Below are positions 55,542 to 63,212 of a DNA stretch of 64,000 nucleotides, piece after piece. How positions within the stretch are numbered: the first letter of the stretch is position 1; each line of letters opens with the position of its first letter. The DNA comes from Kineosporia corallincola (GTDB lineage Bacteria > Actinomycetota > Actinomycetes > Actinomycetales > Kineosporiaceae): NCBI RefSeq assembly GCF_018499875.1, contig NZ_JAHBAY010000001.1:558001-622000 (forward strand), given 5' to 3'. The notes beneath the pieces are model-generated. The model was not told the origin of the DNA. It made no database searches and was given only the letters and a program-made list of their open reading frames with translations. The position numbers and the translations under genes are program-made.

Positions 55542-55823
55542 TCAGGTGGGTGAGCCCGCGGTGGCGATGATGATGGAGATCAGGGTGACGGTGACCGTGG
55601 CGGTCATCACCCCGACCATGATCGTCTTCATCAGGAACCTGAACGGGTGCTCCAGGACGACGACGAACGGCTGGCGGAAACGGTTGACGATGCTGACGGC
55701 CACGACGAAGACCCCGGCCAGCAACATCAGGACGATCAGGAGCAGACCCTCGGAACCGTCGCTTCCCCCCGAAGCGACCAGGGTGCCGAGGTCTGTCGCG
55801 CTGCCTTCGGTGTAGCCGATCAC
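55542..55823 (-). CDS. Small two-helix membrane protein, copy 1
   Basis: 93-aa protein of unknown function from GTG 55823, which follows an exceptionally strong GGGGGAGGGG ribosome site. A polar N terminus (VIGYTEGSATDLGTLVASGG) leads to helix 1 (LLLIVLMLLAGVFVVAVSIV), a basic amphipathic loop NRFRQPFVVVLEHPFRFLMK and helix 2 (VGVMTATVTVTLISIIIATA). An in-frame ATG at 55841 is possible. It is paralogous to the gene at 57573-57843 and divergent from the HTH gene at 56322. I do not recognise the family. Confidence 0.7.
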   Translation of the reverse strand: MIGYTEGSATDLGTLVASGGSDGSEGLLLIVLMLLAGVFVVAVSIVNRFRQPFVVVLEHPFRFLMKTIMVGVMTATVTVTLISIIIATAGSPT

Positions 55824-56321
55824 GTGGATCCCCTCCCCCATGCGGCCGGGCACAGTGCGCTTTCTGATGCGATCCGTGCAGCCCGGGGAAGGTTCAGCCC
55901 GGACCTGCGGTCTGCCAGTCCTGAACTGATCACGATCAGCTGGGGGACTGGTGGTTAGCTGAAGTGTGCTCAGTGTCAAGTGTGACCGGCGTTAAGCTCC
56001 AAGGCAACCCCATTCAGCCGGAGTTATCCGAATATGAATGAAATTTAGCTTCGTTCAGTCCTACACCACTGGCTACCACTGATGAAGCTGTCGTCGGGGT
56101 GATCGGACAACGCCTGCGGCCAGCACTTCTTGACGTCGGGTGAATTCTCTTAATGACATTGAATGATGTAATCGAAATGTTTTCGGAGCTTCTTTCCGGT
56201 GGCTCGTGGTGGGTGGTTCGGGTGGGCTTTTTCCTCGGCGCCCGGAACGTCGCCGCAGGTGATTCACTATGCCTTGTCCTGGCAACTGCGGTTCAGCGAA
56301 CTTCAGTGAGGCGGAGTGATC
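55824..56321. other. Divergent control region 1, with TTCAG/CTGAA repeats
   Basis: About 500 bp between the small membrane protein and the HTH gene, markedly AT-richer than its surroundings. TTCAG (or CTGAA on the other strand) occurs at 55893, 55921, 55959, 56013, 56054, 56292 and 56302. A perfect palindrome CTGATC-AC-GATCAG lies at 55926-55939. No gene is visible. Confidence 0.65.
56291..56306 (+). promoter_or_regulatory. TTCAG-N5-TTCAG direct repeat before HTH gene 1
   Basis: GTTCAGCGAACTTCAG places two TTCAG boxes exactly 10 bp apart, one helical turn, ending 15 bp before the ATG. The same arrangement (GTTCAGCGGGCTTCAG) precedes the paralogous HTH gene at 58182. Likely an autoregulatory operator. 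Confidence 0.6.
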
Positions 56322-57518
56322 ATGACCGCGAGCGGCAGCCCTCTGGCCAACCGTTTACGGACCCTGCGGCGGCATCATTTTCCTCAGGCACTGACCCAGC
56401 GGCAGCTGTCCCAGGCGCTGGGTCTGTCAGGAGCCCTGATCTCCTCGTGGGAGAGCGGGGCGGCGGTTCCGCCCGAGCTGCTTCTGCGCAGCTACGCGTT
56501 GTTCTTCTGCTCGGATCGTTCCGTGCGGGGCGACGTCGTCCGGCTGCTTCCCGACGACGAGCTGACGACGGAGGAGCAACTCGCCCGGGAGACCCTGTTC
56601 CAGGAGCTGCGGGGGCTGCGGCAGTTCGTGCCGGACGAGACCGACGGGCCGGAGCCGGCCGGTCGGACCGGTGCTCTCGGCTGCCGGTTCCTGCACTTTC
56701 CCGACGGCCAGCCGGTGACGGTGCTCTGCACCCCGCTCACCCGACGGCAGCTGGGGTACAGCGAGGAGGCCGCGCAGGCGGGCGATCTGCTGCCCGTGGT
56801 CCAGTACATGACCAACCAGAACCATCCCAACTTCATCCGCAACCTGGCCAACGCCGACGTGGACGCGCTGATCGAGCTGGTCGGTCACGTGCGGGCGGAG
56901 AACCCGGCCACGGAGATCAGTTGGCTGACCTACGACCGGATCTCCTCGGCCGATCAGCTCACCGGCCACCTGGTCCTGCTGGGCGGGGTGGACGAGCACC
57001 TGGGCGCTCCTCCGGCCGGTGGCTCCTACGTGCTCGAGGTGTTGCGTTCCCGGATCGGGAGCCCGGTGCGGATGCGGTGGGACGACGACGGGCTGGAGTT
57101 CGACGGCGAGGTGCAGCTGCTGCTGGACCGGGACGGCGTGCCCACCTCCGACCCGCAGGACGCCGTGCAGTTCGAGGCCTTCCGGCCGGTCTGGGTGCGG
57201 GGGAGCGACGACCCGCGGGGACGTGCGCTCTACCGGGCCACGCCCCAGCTCACCTCGGACATCGCCGTCGTTCAGCGGGGCCCCAACCCGTTCAACCCGG
57301 GAGTCGGCGTGACCTGGTTCGGTGGCATGTTCAGCCGCGGAACCTACGGCGCGGTGCGGGCTTTCACCGATCCGCGGTTCCGGTTGCGCAACATGCAGTG
57401 GCTGGAGAGCAACCTCGACCCCGAGGACTTCTGGATGCTGCTGCGCGTGCCGGTGGTGGCGGGCACCACTCTGACGCCCGACCTGGCCCGGGCGAGCACC
57501 CGGCTGCGGACGTCCTGA
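56322..57518 (+). CDS. HTH (XRE-like) protein with large conserved C-terminal domain, copy 1
   Basis: 398 aa. Residues ~8-60 are an XRE/Cro-type HTH: RQLSQALGLSGALISSWESGAAVPP. A Glu-rich linker follows, then a ~270-residue domain that I cannot assign, with PVTVLCTPLTRRQLGY, PNFIRNLANADVDALIEL, DQLTGHLVLLGG and a C-terminal block NPFNPG...GGMFSRGTYGAVRAFTD...WMLLRVPVV. Alternating hydrophobic strands and LVLLGG suggest a Rossmann-like ligand or nucleotide fold. ATG 56322 has GCGGAG upstream. Paralogous over its whole length to the gene at 58207. Confidence 0.8.
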   Translation: MTASGSPLANRLRTLRRHHFPQALTQRQLSQALGLSGALISSWESGAAVPPELLLRSYALFFCSDRSVRGDVVRLLPDDELTTEEQLARETLFQELRGLRQFVPDETDGPEPAGRTGALGCRFLHFPDGQPVTVLCTPLTRRQLGYSEEAAQAGDLLPVVQYMTNQNHPNFIRNLANADVDALIELVGHVRAENPATEISWLTYDRISSADQLTGHLVLLGGVDEHLGAPPAGGSYVLEVLRSRIGSPVRMRWDDDGLEFDGEVQLLLDRDGVPTSDPQDAVQFEAFRPVWVRGSDDPRGRALYRATPQLTSDIAVVQRGPNPFNPGVGVTWFGGMFSRGTYGAVRAFTDPRFRLRNMQWLESNLDPEDFWMLLRVPVVAGTTLTPDLARASTRLRTS

Positions 57519-57572
57519 CCGGCGGTGCCCGCTTCAGGTGCCCGCTTCAGGTGCCCGCTTCAGGTGCCCGCT

Positions 57573-57843
57573 TCAGGTGACGGCGAGCAGGACGACGGTG
57601 ATGAGCGTGACCAGGACGACCGCGCTGATCACCCCGAACACGATCGCCTTGAGCAGCAGCTTGAACGGGTCTTGCAGCACCACCACCAGGGGCTGCTGGA
57701 ACCGGCTGACGGCATTGAGCACGGCGAAGAGGATCAGGGCGGCGATGAGCAGCAAGAACATCACGGACCCCTGATCGCCGTCGTTCCCCTGGCGATCAGG
57801 GAGCTGAGGTTCGCCGAATGGATCGTGGCGTGGAAGCCGGGCA
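57573..57843 (-). pseudogene. Small two-helix membrane protein, copy 2, split between two frames
   Basis: Paralogue of the 55542-55823 gene. GTG 57843, after ribosome site GGGGGAGGG, opens a frame reading PGFHATIHSANLSSLIARG, which matches the N terminus of copy 1, but ends at TGA 57762-57760. The rest of the match lies in the -1 frame: GNDGDQGS then MFLLLIAALILFAVLNAVS, FQQPLVVVLQDPFKLLLK and a second helix to 57573. The frames meet near a G4 run (57785-57788 on the plus strand). Either a base was lost, or the downstream ATG (57761), which overlaps the TGA, is reached by coupling or frameshifting. The downstream part alone would make 62 aa. Confidence 0.6.
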
Positions 57844-58206
57844 CGTTCCCTCCCCCGGTACGGCCGAGCACGAGCTTCGGAAGCGGTGCATCCGCGCGCT
57901 TTCACGGGCCTTCGAGCGGCGCCGGGCGCTTCGGCTGAACCTGTGCGGTCGGGGCAGGCGGGTTCAGTTAAAGCTCCTGAAGTCAGTGTGACCTGACTGA
58001 ATGAGGACCACAAGGTCGAGTAGGGACGATTTCAGCGGCGGGGGAGTCGAGTTCAGTTCGATTCAGTCGCCGTTTGACATGCACGGATGTCAATCCAACT
58101 AAAAAGGCGTTACTTGCAGCGAGTCCCTCGCCAGTGAAGGTCTTCTGATGGTTCACTGGATGCGCGAGTCTTCGAACTTGAGTTCAGCGGGCTTCAGTGA
58201 AGTGGG
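57844..58206. other. Divergent control region 2, with TTCAG/CTGAA repeats
   Basis: About 360 bp between the second membrane protein gene and the second HTH gene. TTCAG occurs at 57963, 58031, 58052, 58062, 58183 and 58193, and CTGAA at 57935, 57977 and 57997. Two TTCAG pairs have 10-bp spacing. TTGACAT-N7-ATGTCAA lies at 58074-58094, and ACTAAAAAGG follows. No gene is visible. Confidence 0.65.
58182..58197 (+). promoter_or_regulatory. TTCAG-N5-TTCAG direct repeat before HTH gene 2
   Basis: GTTCAGCGGGCTTCAG, 9 bp before the first ATG, differs from the corresponding 16 bases upstream of HTH gene 1 only in the two middle positions. A second pair with the same 10-bp period lies at 58052 and 58062. 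Confidence 0.6.
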
Positions 58207-59436
58207 ATGATGGCGATGGCTACGGTGCCGACGAGGTTGGGAACGCGTCTCAAAGAGCTGCGGATGAAAACGTTCGGCAGGCAGGTGACCCAGCGGCAGT
58301 TGTCCCAGGCGATGGGCCTGAGCAACGCCCTCATCAGTTCCTGGGAGAGTGGCAACGCCGTCCCGCCGGAAGAGCGCCTGCGCGCCTATGCCCGCTTCTT
58401 CAGCAGCAACCGCTCGATCGAGGGCAGCGTGCACCTGCTCCCCGAGGACGACCTGAACGAAGACGAGACCGTGGCGATGGAGGGCCTCTTCGAGGAGTTC
58501 AAGCGCCTGCGTGACCAGGGCAGCGAGGAAGCCCCGCCGCCGGCTCCGCCGACCCCGCCCGCCCCGCCCCGGGCCTCCGACGTCGGGGAGCTCGGTGGGC
58601 GCTTCCTCTACTACTCCGACGGCCAGCCGATCACGATCCTCTGCACCCCGCTGTCCCGGCGCCAGCTCGGTTACGAGAAGGGCGAGCCGGACCTCGGCAA
58701 ACTGCCGCCGGCGGTGCAGTACGCCGTGAACCGTCGCCACCCCAACTTTGTACGCAACCTGGCCAACGGCGACATCGACCCCCTGGTCGAGATCGTCGGG
58801 CACCTGCGGGCGGAGAACCCGAAGGCGTTCGTGCAGTGGTTCACCTACGACAATGTCAGCAGCCCCGACCAACTCACCGGCCACCTGATTCTCTTCGGCG
58901 GCATCGACGACCAGCTCTCCGACCTGCCCAGCGGCAACCAGGACACCGTCGGTGACTTCAGGGACCGGCTGAAGACTCCGGTCAGCGTGGTCTGGGACAA
59001 CGACGGCGTGGAGTTCGACGCCGAGTTCGTGGTCACCGTCGACGACGACGGCGTCCCGACGATCGATCAGAACGAGATCAAGTCCACCGAGGCCTTCCGG
59101 TCCACCTTCCTGGCCGGTGACGGCGGCGACGACCGCGGCCGTCAGCTCCTGCACGGGGTGCCACAGCTCACCTCGGACGTGGCGCTGATCCAGCGCAGCA
59201 TCAACCCGTTCAACCCGGACACCACAGTCACCCGGTTCGGCGGGATGTTCAGCCGTGGCACCTACGGAGCAGTCCGGGCCTTCACCGACGCCCGGTTCCG
59301 CGAGGGCAACGAGGAATGGCTGAACCGCAACCTGGACCCGGACGACTTCTGGATGCTCATCCGCGTTCCAGTGGTGGCCAACACGACCATGACGCCGGCT
59401 ATCAGCAATCCGGGCACCCTCCTGAAGGCTTCCTAG
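58207..59436 (+). CDS. HTH (XRE-like) protein with large conserved C-terminal domain, copy 2
   Basis: 409 aa, same architecture as copy 1: HTH RQLSQAMGLSNALISSWESGNAVPP, acidic linker with an extra Pro-rich run (APPPAPPTPPAPPRA), then PITILCTPLSRRQLGY, PNFVRNLANGDIDPLVEI, DQLTGHLILFGG, PQLTSDVALIQR and GGMFSRGTYGAVRAFTD. The near-invariant blocks are shared by both copies, marking the functional core. ATGs at 58207, 58210 and 58216 compete; the first is used here. The glycosyltransferase-like gene begins 40 bp later in the same direction. Confidence 0.8.
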   Translation: MMAMATVPTRLGTRLKELRMKTFGRQVTQRQLSQAMGLSNALISSWESGNAVPPEERLRAYARFFSSNRSIEGSVHLLPEDDLNEDETVAMEGLFEEFKRLRDQGSEEAPPPAPPTPPAPPRASDVGELGGRFLYYSDGQPITILCTPLSRRQLGYEKGEPDLGKLPPAVQYAVNRRHPNFVRNLANGDIDPLVEIVGHLRAENPKAFVQWFTYDNVSSPDQLTGHLILFGGIDDQLSDLPSGNQDTVGDFRDRLKTPVSVVWDNDGVEFDAEFVVTVDDDGVPTIDQNEIKSTEAFRSTFLAGDGGDDRGRQLLHGVPQLTSDVALIQRSINPFNPDTTVTRFGGMFSRGTYGAVRAFTDARFREGNEEWLNRNLDPDDFWMLIRVPVVANTTMTPAISNPGTLLKAS

Positions 59437-59476
59437 CCCTGCGTCCCCGCTCTTCGAGCGTGCGTGGCGCCCGAGC

Positions 59477-61027
59477 ATGAGACAGAGAGCCATGACGACA
59501 ACCACCACGAGGACGCACAACCGGGCTCCCGCCTCCGCACGCCTCGCCTACTGCCAAGCCCTCGCGCTGCACTGGATGTGGGCCTGCCTCCTGAGTTTTC
59601 CGGCACGGCTGGTGCCGCTGCTCCGCCGCGCCGGCCGGGTCCCGCTCCGGAAACTTCCGGCCTGGCTCGCCGGGCACCCGGTCTACCGGTGGTCGGCTCG
59701 GCTGCTCCGCAGATGGATCCGCGAGTCACCGGCGGCCTACCGCGCCGGTCACCGTGACCTGCTGATCGACGTCACCGTCGCCGACGTCATCCCGCAGGGC
59801 GTGCGGCCGGTCGGGCTCGGCGCGGTCTTCGTGCCGGTCTGGCGCTCGTTCCGCAATGACCTGCCGGGTCTGCACCTGGCCGCTGACCTGGCCCTCGCCC
59901 AGAATTGCCCACTGATCGTGGCATGCAGTCGCGAGGCCCGGCCGACGTCCTTCCTGGACACGCTGCGCGACCGCCTCGGAGCGCAGCTGATCATCTTCGA
60001 CTTCAACCAGGTGGCTCCGCACTGGATCCCCGAACTGGCCACCGACGGGCTGCGTCTCGGCCATCACCACCGCAAGAACGACGCCGCGGGCAAGCGCAAC
60101 ATCGCCCTGTCGCTGGCCGCTCTGTTCGGGTGGGAGTCGGTGCTCTTCCTCGACGACGACGTCTTCCCGCGTCCTGGGGAGCGCCCCACCCTCGACAAGG
60201 CCGGCCTGGACCTGGCCCTCCAGGCGCTCGCCCACCACCCGGGCCTGTCCATGGTGGGCTGGTCGGCCACCGACCACCCCGACAACTCGGTGATCGGCCA
60301 CGCCCGCCGCCGGCTCGGCCTGCCGCAGGAGGTCTTCTTCGGGGCCGGGGCCCTGCTCGTGCGCACCGGTGGGCAGAGGCACCCGGGCACCACGTTCTTC
60401 CCCAACATGTACAACCACGACTGGATGTTCACCATCGCCCAGGCGTCCCGGGCCCAGGACCCACGCCGCAGCATGGGGATCGCCGGCGAGGTGAGCCAGC
60501 TCCCGTACAAGATGTTCCGCCCCACCCGGGCCCGGTCCGAGGAGCCGGGTGACATCTTCGGCGAGGGCACGATGAATCTCTTCGAGCGCTTCGGCAGCGG
60601 TTGGCACCACGGCAGCACCGGGTCGTACTGGCGGGCCGTGCTGCGGCACCGGCTGGCCCTGAACCGGCGGCTGCTCGCGCGGGTCGCCAAGCGTCTGGAG
60701 CAACACGACGGGAACGCGGACGGCACCGACTACGAGCTTCGCCAGGTGCGGGATTCGCTCGAGGCGGCCCGGGGCGCGGCCGAGCGGGTGACCCCGGAGG
60801 AGCTACAGAACTACCTCTCGGCGTGGCGGGCGGACGACCGGTACGCCTGGCCCACTCATCTCAACAACCTGCGACTCCGGCTCGCCGACCAGCTCCCACC
60901 AGGCCAGTCGGGTTCCGACCAGGAGAGCGACTGCCGCAGGATCCGGTTCCTGCTGACGGGTCAGCACGAGCCGGCCGGCACCCCGCTGCCGCCCAGGCCC
61001 CGCCCGGTATCTGCCATGGCTGTGTGA
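59477..61027 (+). CDS. GT-A-type glycosyltransferase-like protein, copy 1
   Basis: 516 aa of unknown substrate. A hydrophobic/amphipathic N terminus (LHWMWACLLSFPARLVPLLRR) is followed by a GT-A-like core: LGAVFVPVWRSFRNDL, AQNCPLIVACSREA, KRNIALSLAALFGWESVLFLDDDVFP with the metal-binding DDD, and VFFGAGALLVRTGG, MYNHDWMFTIAQ and RARSEEPGDIFGEGTMNLFE. The last motifs recur in the next gene. ATG 59477 is taken; ATG 59492 is as likely. Spacing suggests transcription with the HTH gene upstream. Confidence 0.72.
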   Translation: MRQRAMTTTTTRTHNRAPASARLAYCQALALHWMWACLLSFPARLVPLLRRAGRVPLRKLPAWLAGHPVYRWSARLLRRWIRESPAAYRAGHRDLLIDVTVADVIPQGVRPVGLGAVFVPVWRSFRNDLPGLHLAADLALAQNCPLIVACSREARPTSFLDTLRDRLGAQLIIFDFNQVAPHWIPELATDGLRLGHHHRKNDAAGKRNIALSLAALFGWESVLFLDDDVFPRPGERPTLDKAGLDLALQALAHHPGLSMVGWSATDHPDNSVIGHARRRLGLPQEVFFGAGALLVRTGGQRHPGTTFFPNMYNHDWMFTIAQASRAQDPRRSMGIAGEVSQLPYKMFRPTRARSEEPGDIFGEGTMNLFERFGSGWHHGSTGSYWRAVLRHRLALNRRLLARVAKRLEQHDGNADGTDYELRQVRDSLEAARGAAERVTPEELQNYLSAWRADDRYAWPTHLNNLRLRLADQLPPGQSGSDQESDCRRIRFLLTGQHEPAGTPLPPRPRPVSAMAV

Positions 61028-61050
61028 CAACGATGTGAGAGTGCCGGTCT

Positions 61051-61078
61051 CCTCCCCGGCCGCATGCTGCCGGGGAGG
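61051..61078 (+). terminator. Hairpin between the two glycosyltransferase-like genes
   Basis: CCTCCCCGGC pairs perfectly with GCCGGGGAGG around CGCATGCT, 24 bp after the first gene, followed by TTGTCAGTG. It suggests the second gene has its own promoter. Confidence 0.7.
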
Positions 61079-61230
61079 TTGTCAGTGCTGCCCCCGCAGA
61101 CGACCATCGGATCAACCGGACACGGGGGTGCACGGCCTGAGGGTGCCACCTGTCTGTGCCGAATCCGGCACGGACGGTGGGGTCCGCACGACGGCCCGGC
61201 CTCCCCGCTGCCGTCGGCGGAAGGAGACAC

Positions 61231-62703
61231 ATGTCTTACGGGGGCATGGCGCTCGGGCGGGTCGAACAGGTCTCTGATGCATTGCGCGATCAGGAGTTCC
61301 AGCGGCCAGGTACCAACAGAACGAGCACGACAAGTGTTCCGGGGCAACAGGTTCGCCCCACGAATGCGGTTCCGAGAACACGCGAGCAGCGGCCCGATTC
61401 CGGCGCCGACTACCGGCCGAGCCATTCCGGCCTGCTGGTGGACCTGTTCGGCGGGGTGCCCGGCGACGCGCCGCTCTCGGTCGGCACGCTGAACGAACCG
61501 GGACCGGTGCTGGGCGAGCAACGGCCCGGATCCGGGGCCGCGCTCGGCGGGATCGTGGTCCCCACCGGCCGGGACTTCCGGCGCACCCGGGCCGGGCTGG
61601 AGTTCGCGGCCGGACTGGCCTCGGCACACGGCTGCGCACTCGTCGTCATCCACAGCCGGGAGGCCAGGGCCGGCGACTTTCCCGAGGACCTGCGCCGTTC
61701 GCTCGGCAGCAAACTGGTCCTGATCGACCTCGACCAGGTGCACCCGTCCTGGCGACCACCGCTCGCCTCGGCCGGGCACCCGCTGAGCCGGCTGCACCGG
61801 TCCAACGACGTGGCGGTCAAGCGCAACCTCGGCGTCATGCTGGCGCACCGGCTGGGCTGGGAATACCTGCTCTTCCTCGACGACGACATCTCGGCCCTCG
61901 CCACCGGGCCGACGCTGAACCCCGACTACCTCTCGCACGCCCTCCGCACGATGACCGCCGACGAGCGGCTCCAGGCAGTCGGCTGGCCCCTGGTCGGTTT
62001 CGACGACAACTCGGTCGTCGGGCACGCCCGCCCGCTGGCCGGGCTCTCGCAAGACGTCTTCATCGGGGGCGGCGCCCTGCTCGTGCGGTGCAGCCGGCAG
62101 ACCGCCTTCTTCCCGGAGAACATCTACAACGAGGACTGGCTCTTCCTCATCCAGACACTGGCGTCCGCACCCGACTACCAGCATGCGGTCGCCAACGCCG
62201 GGGCGGTGCACCAGGCTCCCTACGAGGCGTTCGACCCGCTGCGCGCCCGGTCCGAAGAGGTCGGCGAGATCATCGGCGAAGGGCTGATGAACCTGGTCGA
62301 AGACCACGGGCCGGGATTCGCGCCACTGATGAGCGGCCGTTACTGGAAACGCGTCATGGCCGGCCGGCGCGCGCTGCTGCGCCGCATCATCCGTAACGTC
62401 GACGGCGAGACGGTGCTCTGGGCCGGAGATGAACCCGCTCGTTCCGACCATCCCGTGGTGGTCTGCATGAACACCGCCTTGTGGAGCCATGAAGACGTCA
62501 CCAGCCGCAGCCTGGCCGGCTACACCCGGCTGTGGTGGCACGACCAGCACATCTGGCGGGACTGCCTGGCCGTGCTGAGCCACGAGACGGCGGGCCGGGC
62601 CGCCCCGGAACGGCTCGTCCCGCAGTGGCTGCGGCAGGCCCGGGCGCCCTGGCCGGCCGGCGGGGTGTCCGGCTGGGAGGAGTGGCAGCACTCGCGGCGC
62701 TGA
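61231..62703 (+). CDS. GT-A-type glycosyltransferase-like protein, copy 2
   Basis: 490 aa, paralogous to the 59477 gene in its core: LGGIVVPTGRDFRRT, CALVVIHSREA, KRNLGVMLAHRLGWEYLLFLDDDIS, VFIGGGALLVRCS, IYNEDWLFLIQT, RARSEEVGEIIGEGLMNLVE. It lacks the hydrophobic N terminus; the first ~85 residues are polar and Arg/Thr-rich. The ATG at 61231 has an excellent AAGGAGA site 6-7 bases upstream. The C terminus (WHDQHIWRDCLAVLS) differs from copy 1. Donor and acceptor are unknown. Confidence 0.72.
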   Translation: MSYGGMALGRVEQVSDALRDQEFQRPGTNRTSTTSVPGQQVRPTNAVPRTREQRPDSGADYRPSHSGLLVDLFGGVPGDAPLSVGTLNEPGPVLGEQRPGSGAALGGIVVPTGRDFRRTRAGLEFAAGLASAHGCALVVIHSREARAGDFPEDLRRSLGSKLVLIDLDQVHPSWRPPLASAGHPLSRLHRSNDVAVKRNLGVMLAHRLGWEYLLFLDDDISALATGPTLNPDYLSHALRTMTADERLQAVGWPLVGFDDNSVVGHARPLAGLSQDVFIGGGALLVRCSRQTAFFPENIYNEDWLFLIQTLASAPDYQHAVANAGAVHQAPYEAFDPLRARSEEVGEIIGEGLMNLVEDHGPGFAPLMSGRYWKRVMAGRRALLRRIIRNVDGETVLWAGDEPARSDHPVVVCMNTALWSHEDVTSRSLAGYTRLWWHDQHIWRDCLAVLSHETAGRAAPERLVPQWLRQARAPWPAGGVSGWEEWQHSRR

Positions 62704-62709
62704 ACCGGG

Positions 62710-63201
62710 TTACCGCGCGGTGGCCGGTGGCGGCAGAAGGCCCAGCTCCATCGCCGCCGTCACCGCGCGGGTCCGGTCGTCCACCCCGAGCTTGGTGAAA
62801 ACCCTGATCAGATGGGTCTTCACGGTAGCCTCGCTGATGAAGAGTCCACGGCCCAGGTCGGCGTTGGTCAGCCCTCGCGCCACGGCGCGCAGCACTTCCA
62901 CCTCGCGCGGGGTGAGCAGTGACGCGGCCGGCGCCGGCGCCCGCAACCGGGACACCAGCTTCGCCGCCACCGGCGGGGCCAGCACGGTCTCGCCCCGGGC
63001 CGCCGCTCGCACCGCGTCGACCAGTACCGCCCGGGGCGTGTCTTTCAGCAGGTACCCGGTGGCCCCGGCCTCGACCGCGTTCACGATGTCGTCGTCCGTG
63101 TCGTAGGTGGTCAGCACCAGCACCCGGGTGGTGGGCAGCCGGGCCGAGATCTGCCGGGTGGCGCCCACGCCGTCCAGGCCCGGCATCTGCGGTGGGGGCA
63201 C
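62710..63201 (-). pseudogene. Truncated NarL/FixJ response regulator
   Basis: From GTG 63201 the frame gives QMPGLDGVGATRQIS, TTRVLVLTTYDTDDDIVNAVEAGATGYLLKDT, then an intact LuxR-type HTH (LTPREVEVLRAVARGL, SEATVKTHLIRVFTKLGV). The first half of the receiver, including the acidic pocket and the phospho-acceptor aspartate, is missing. Its expected missing segment (EAVARAIALRPDVVLM) is found in another frame at the end of the kinase fragment next door. It cannot be phosphorylated normally and looks like a decay product, though the DNA-binding domain could still work. Confidence 0.8.
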
Positions 63202-63212
63202 CGCCCGGCCCG

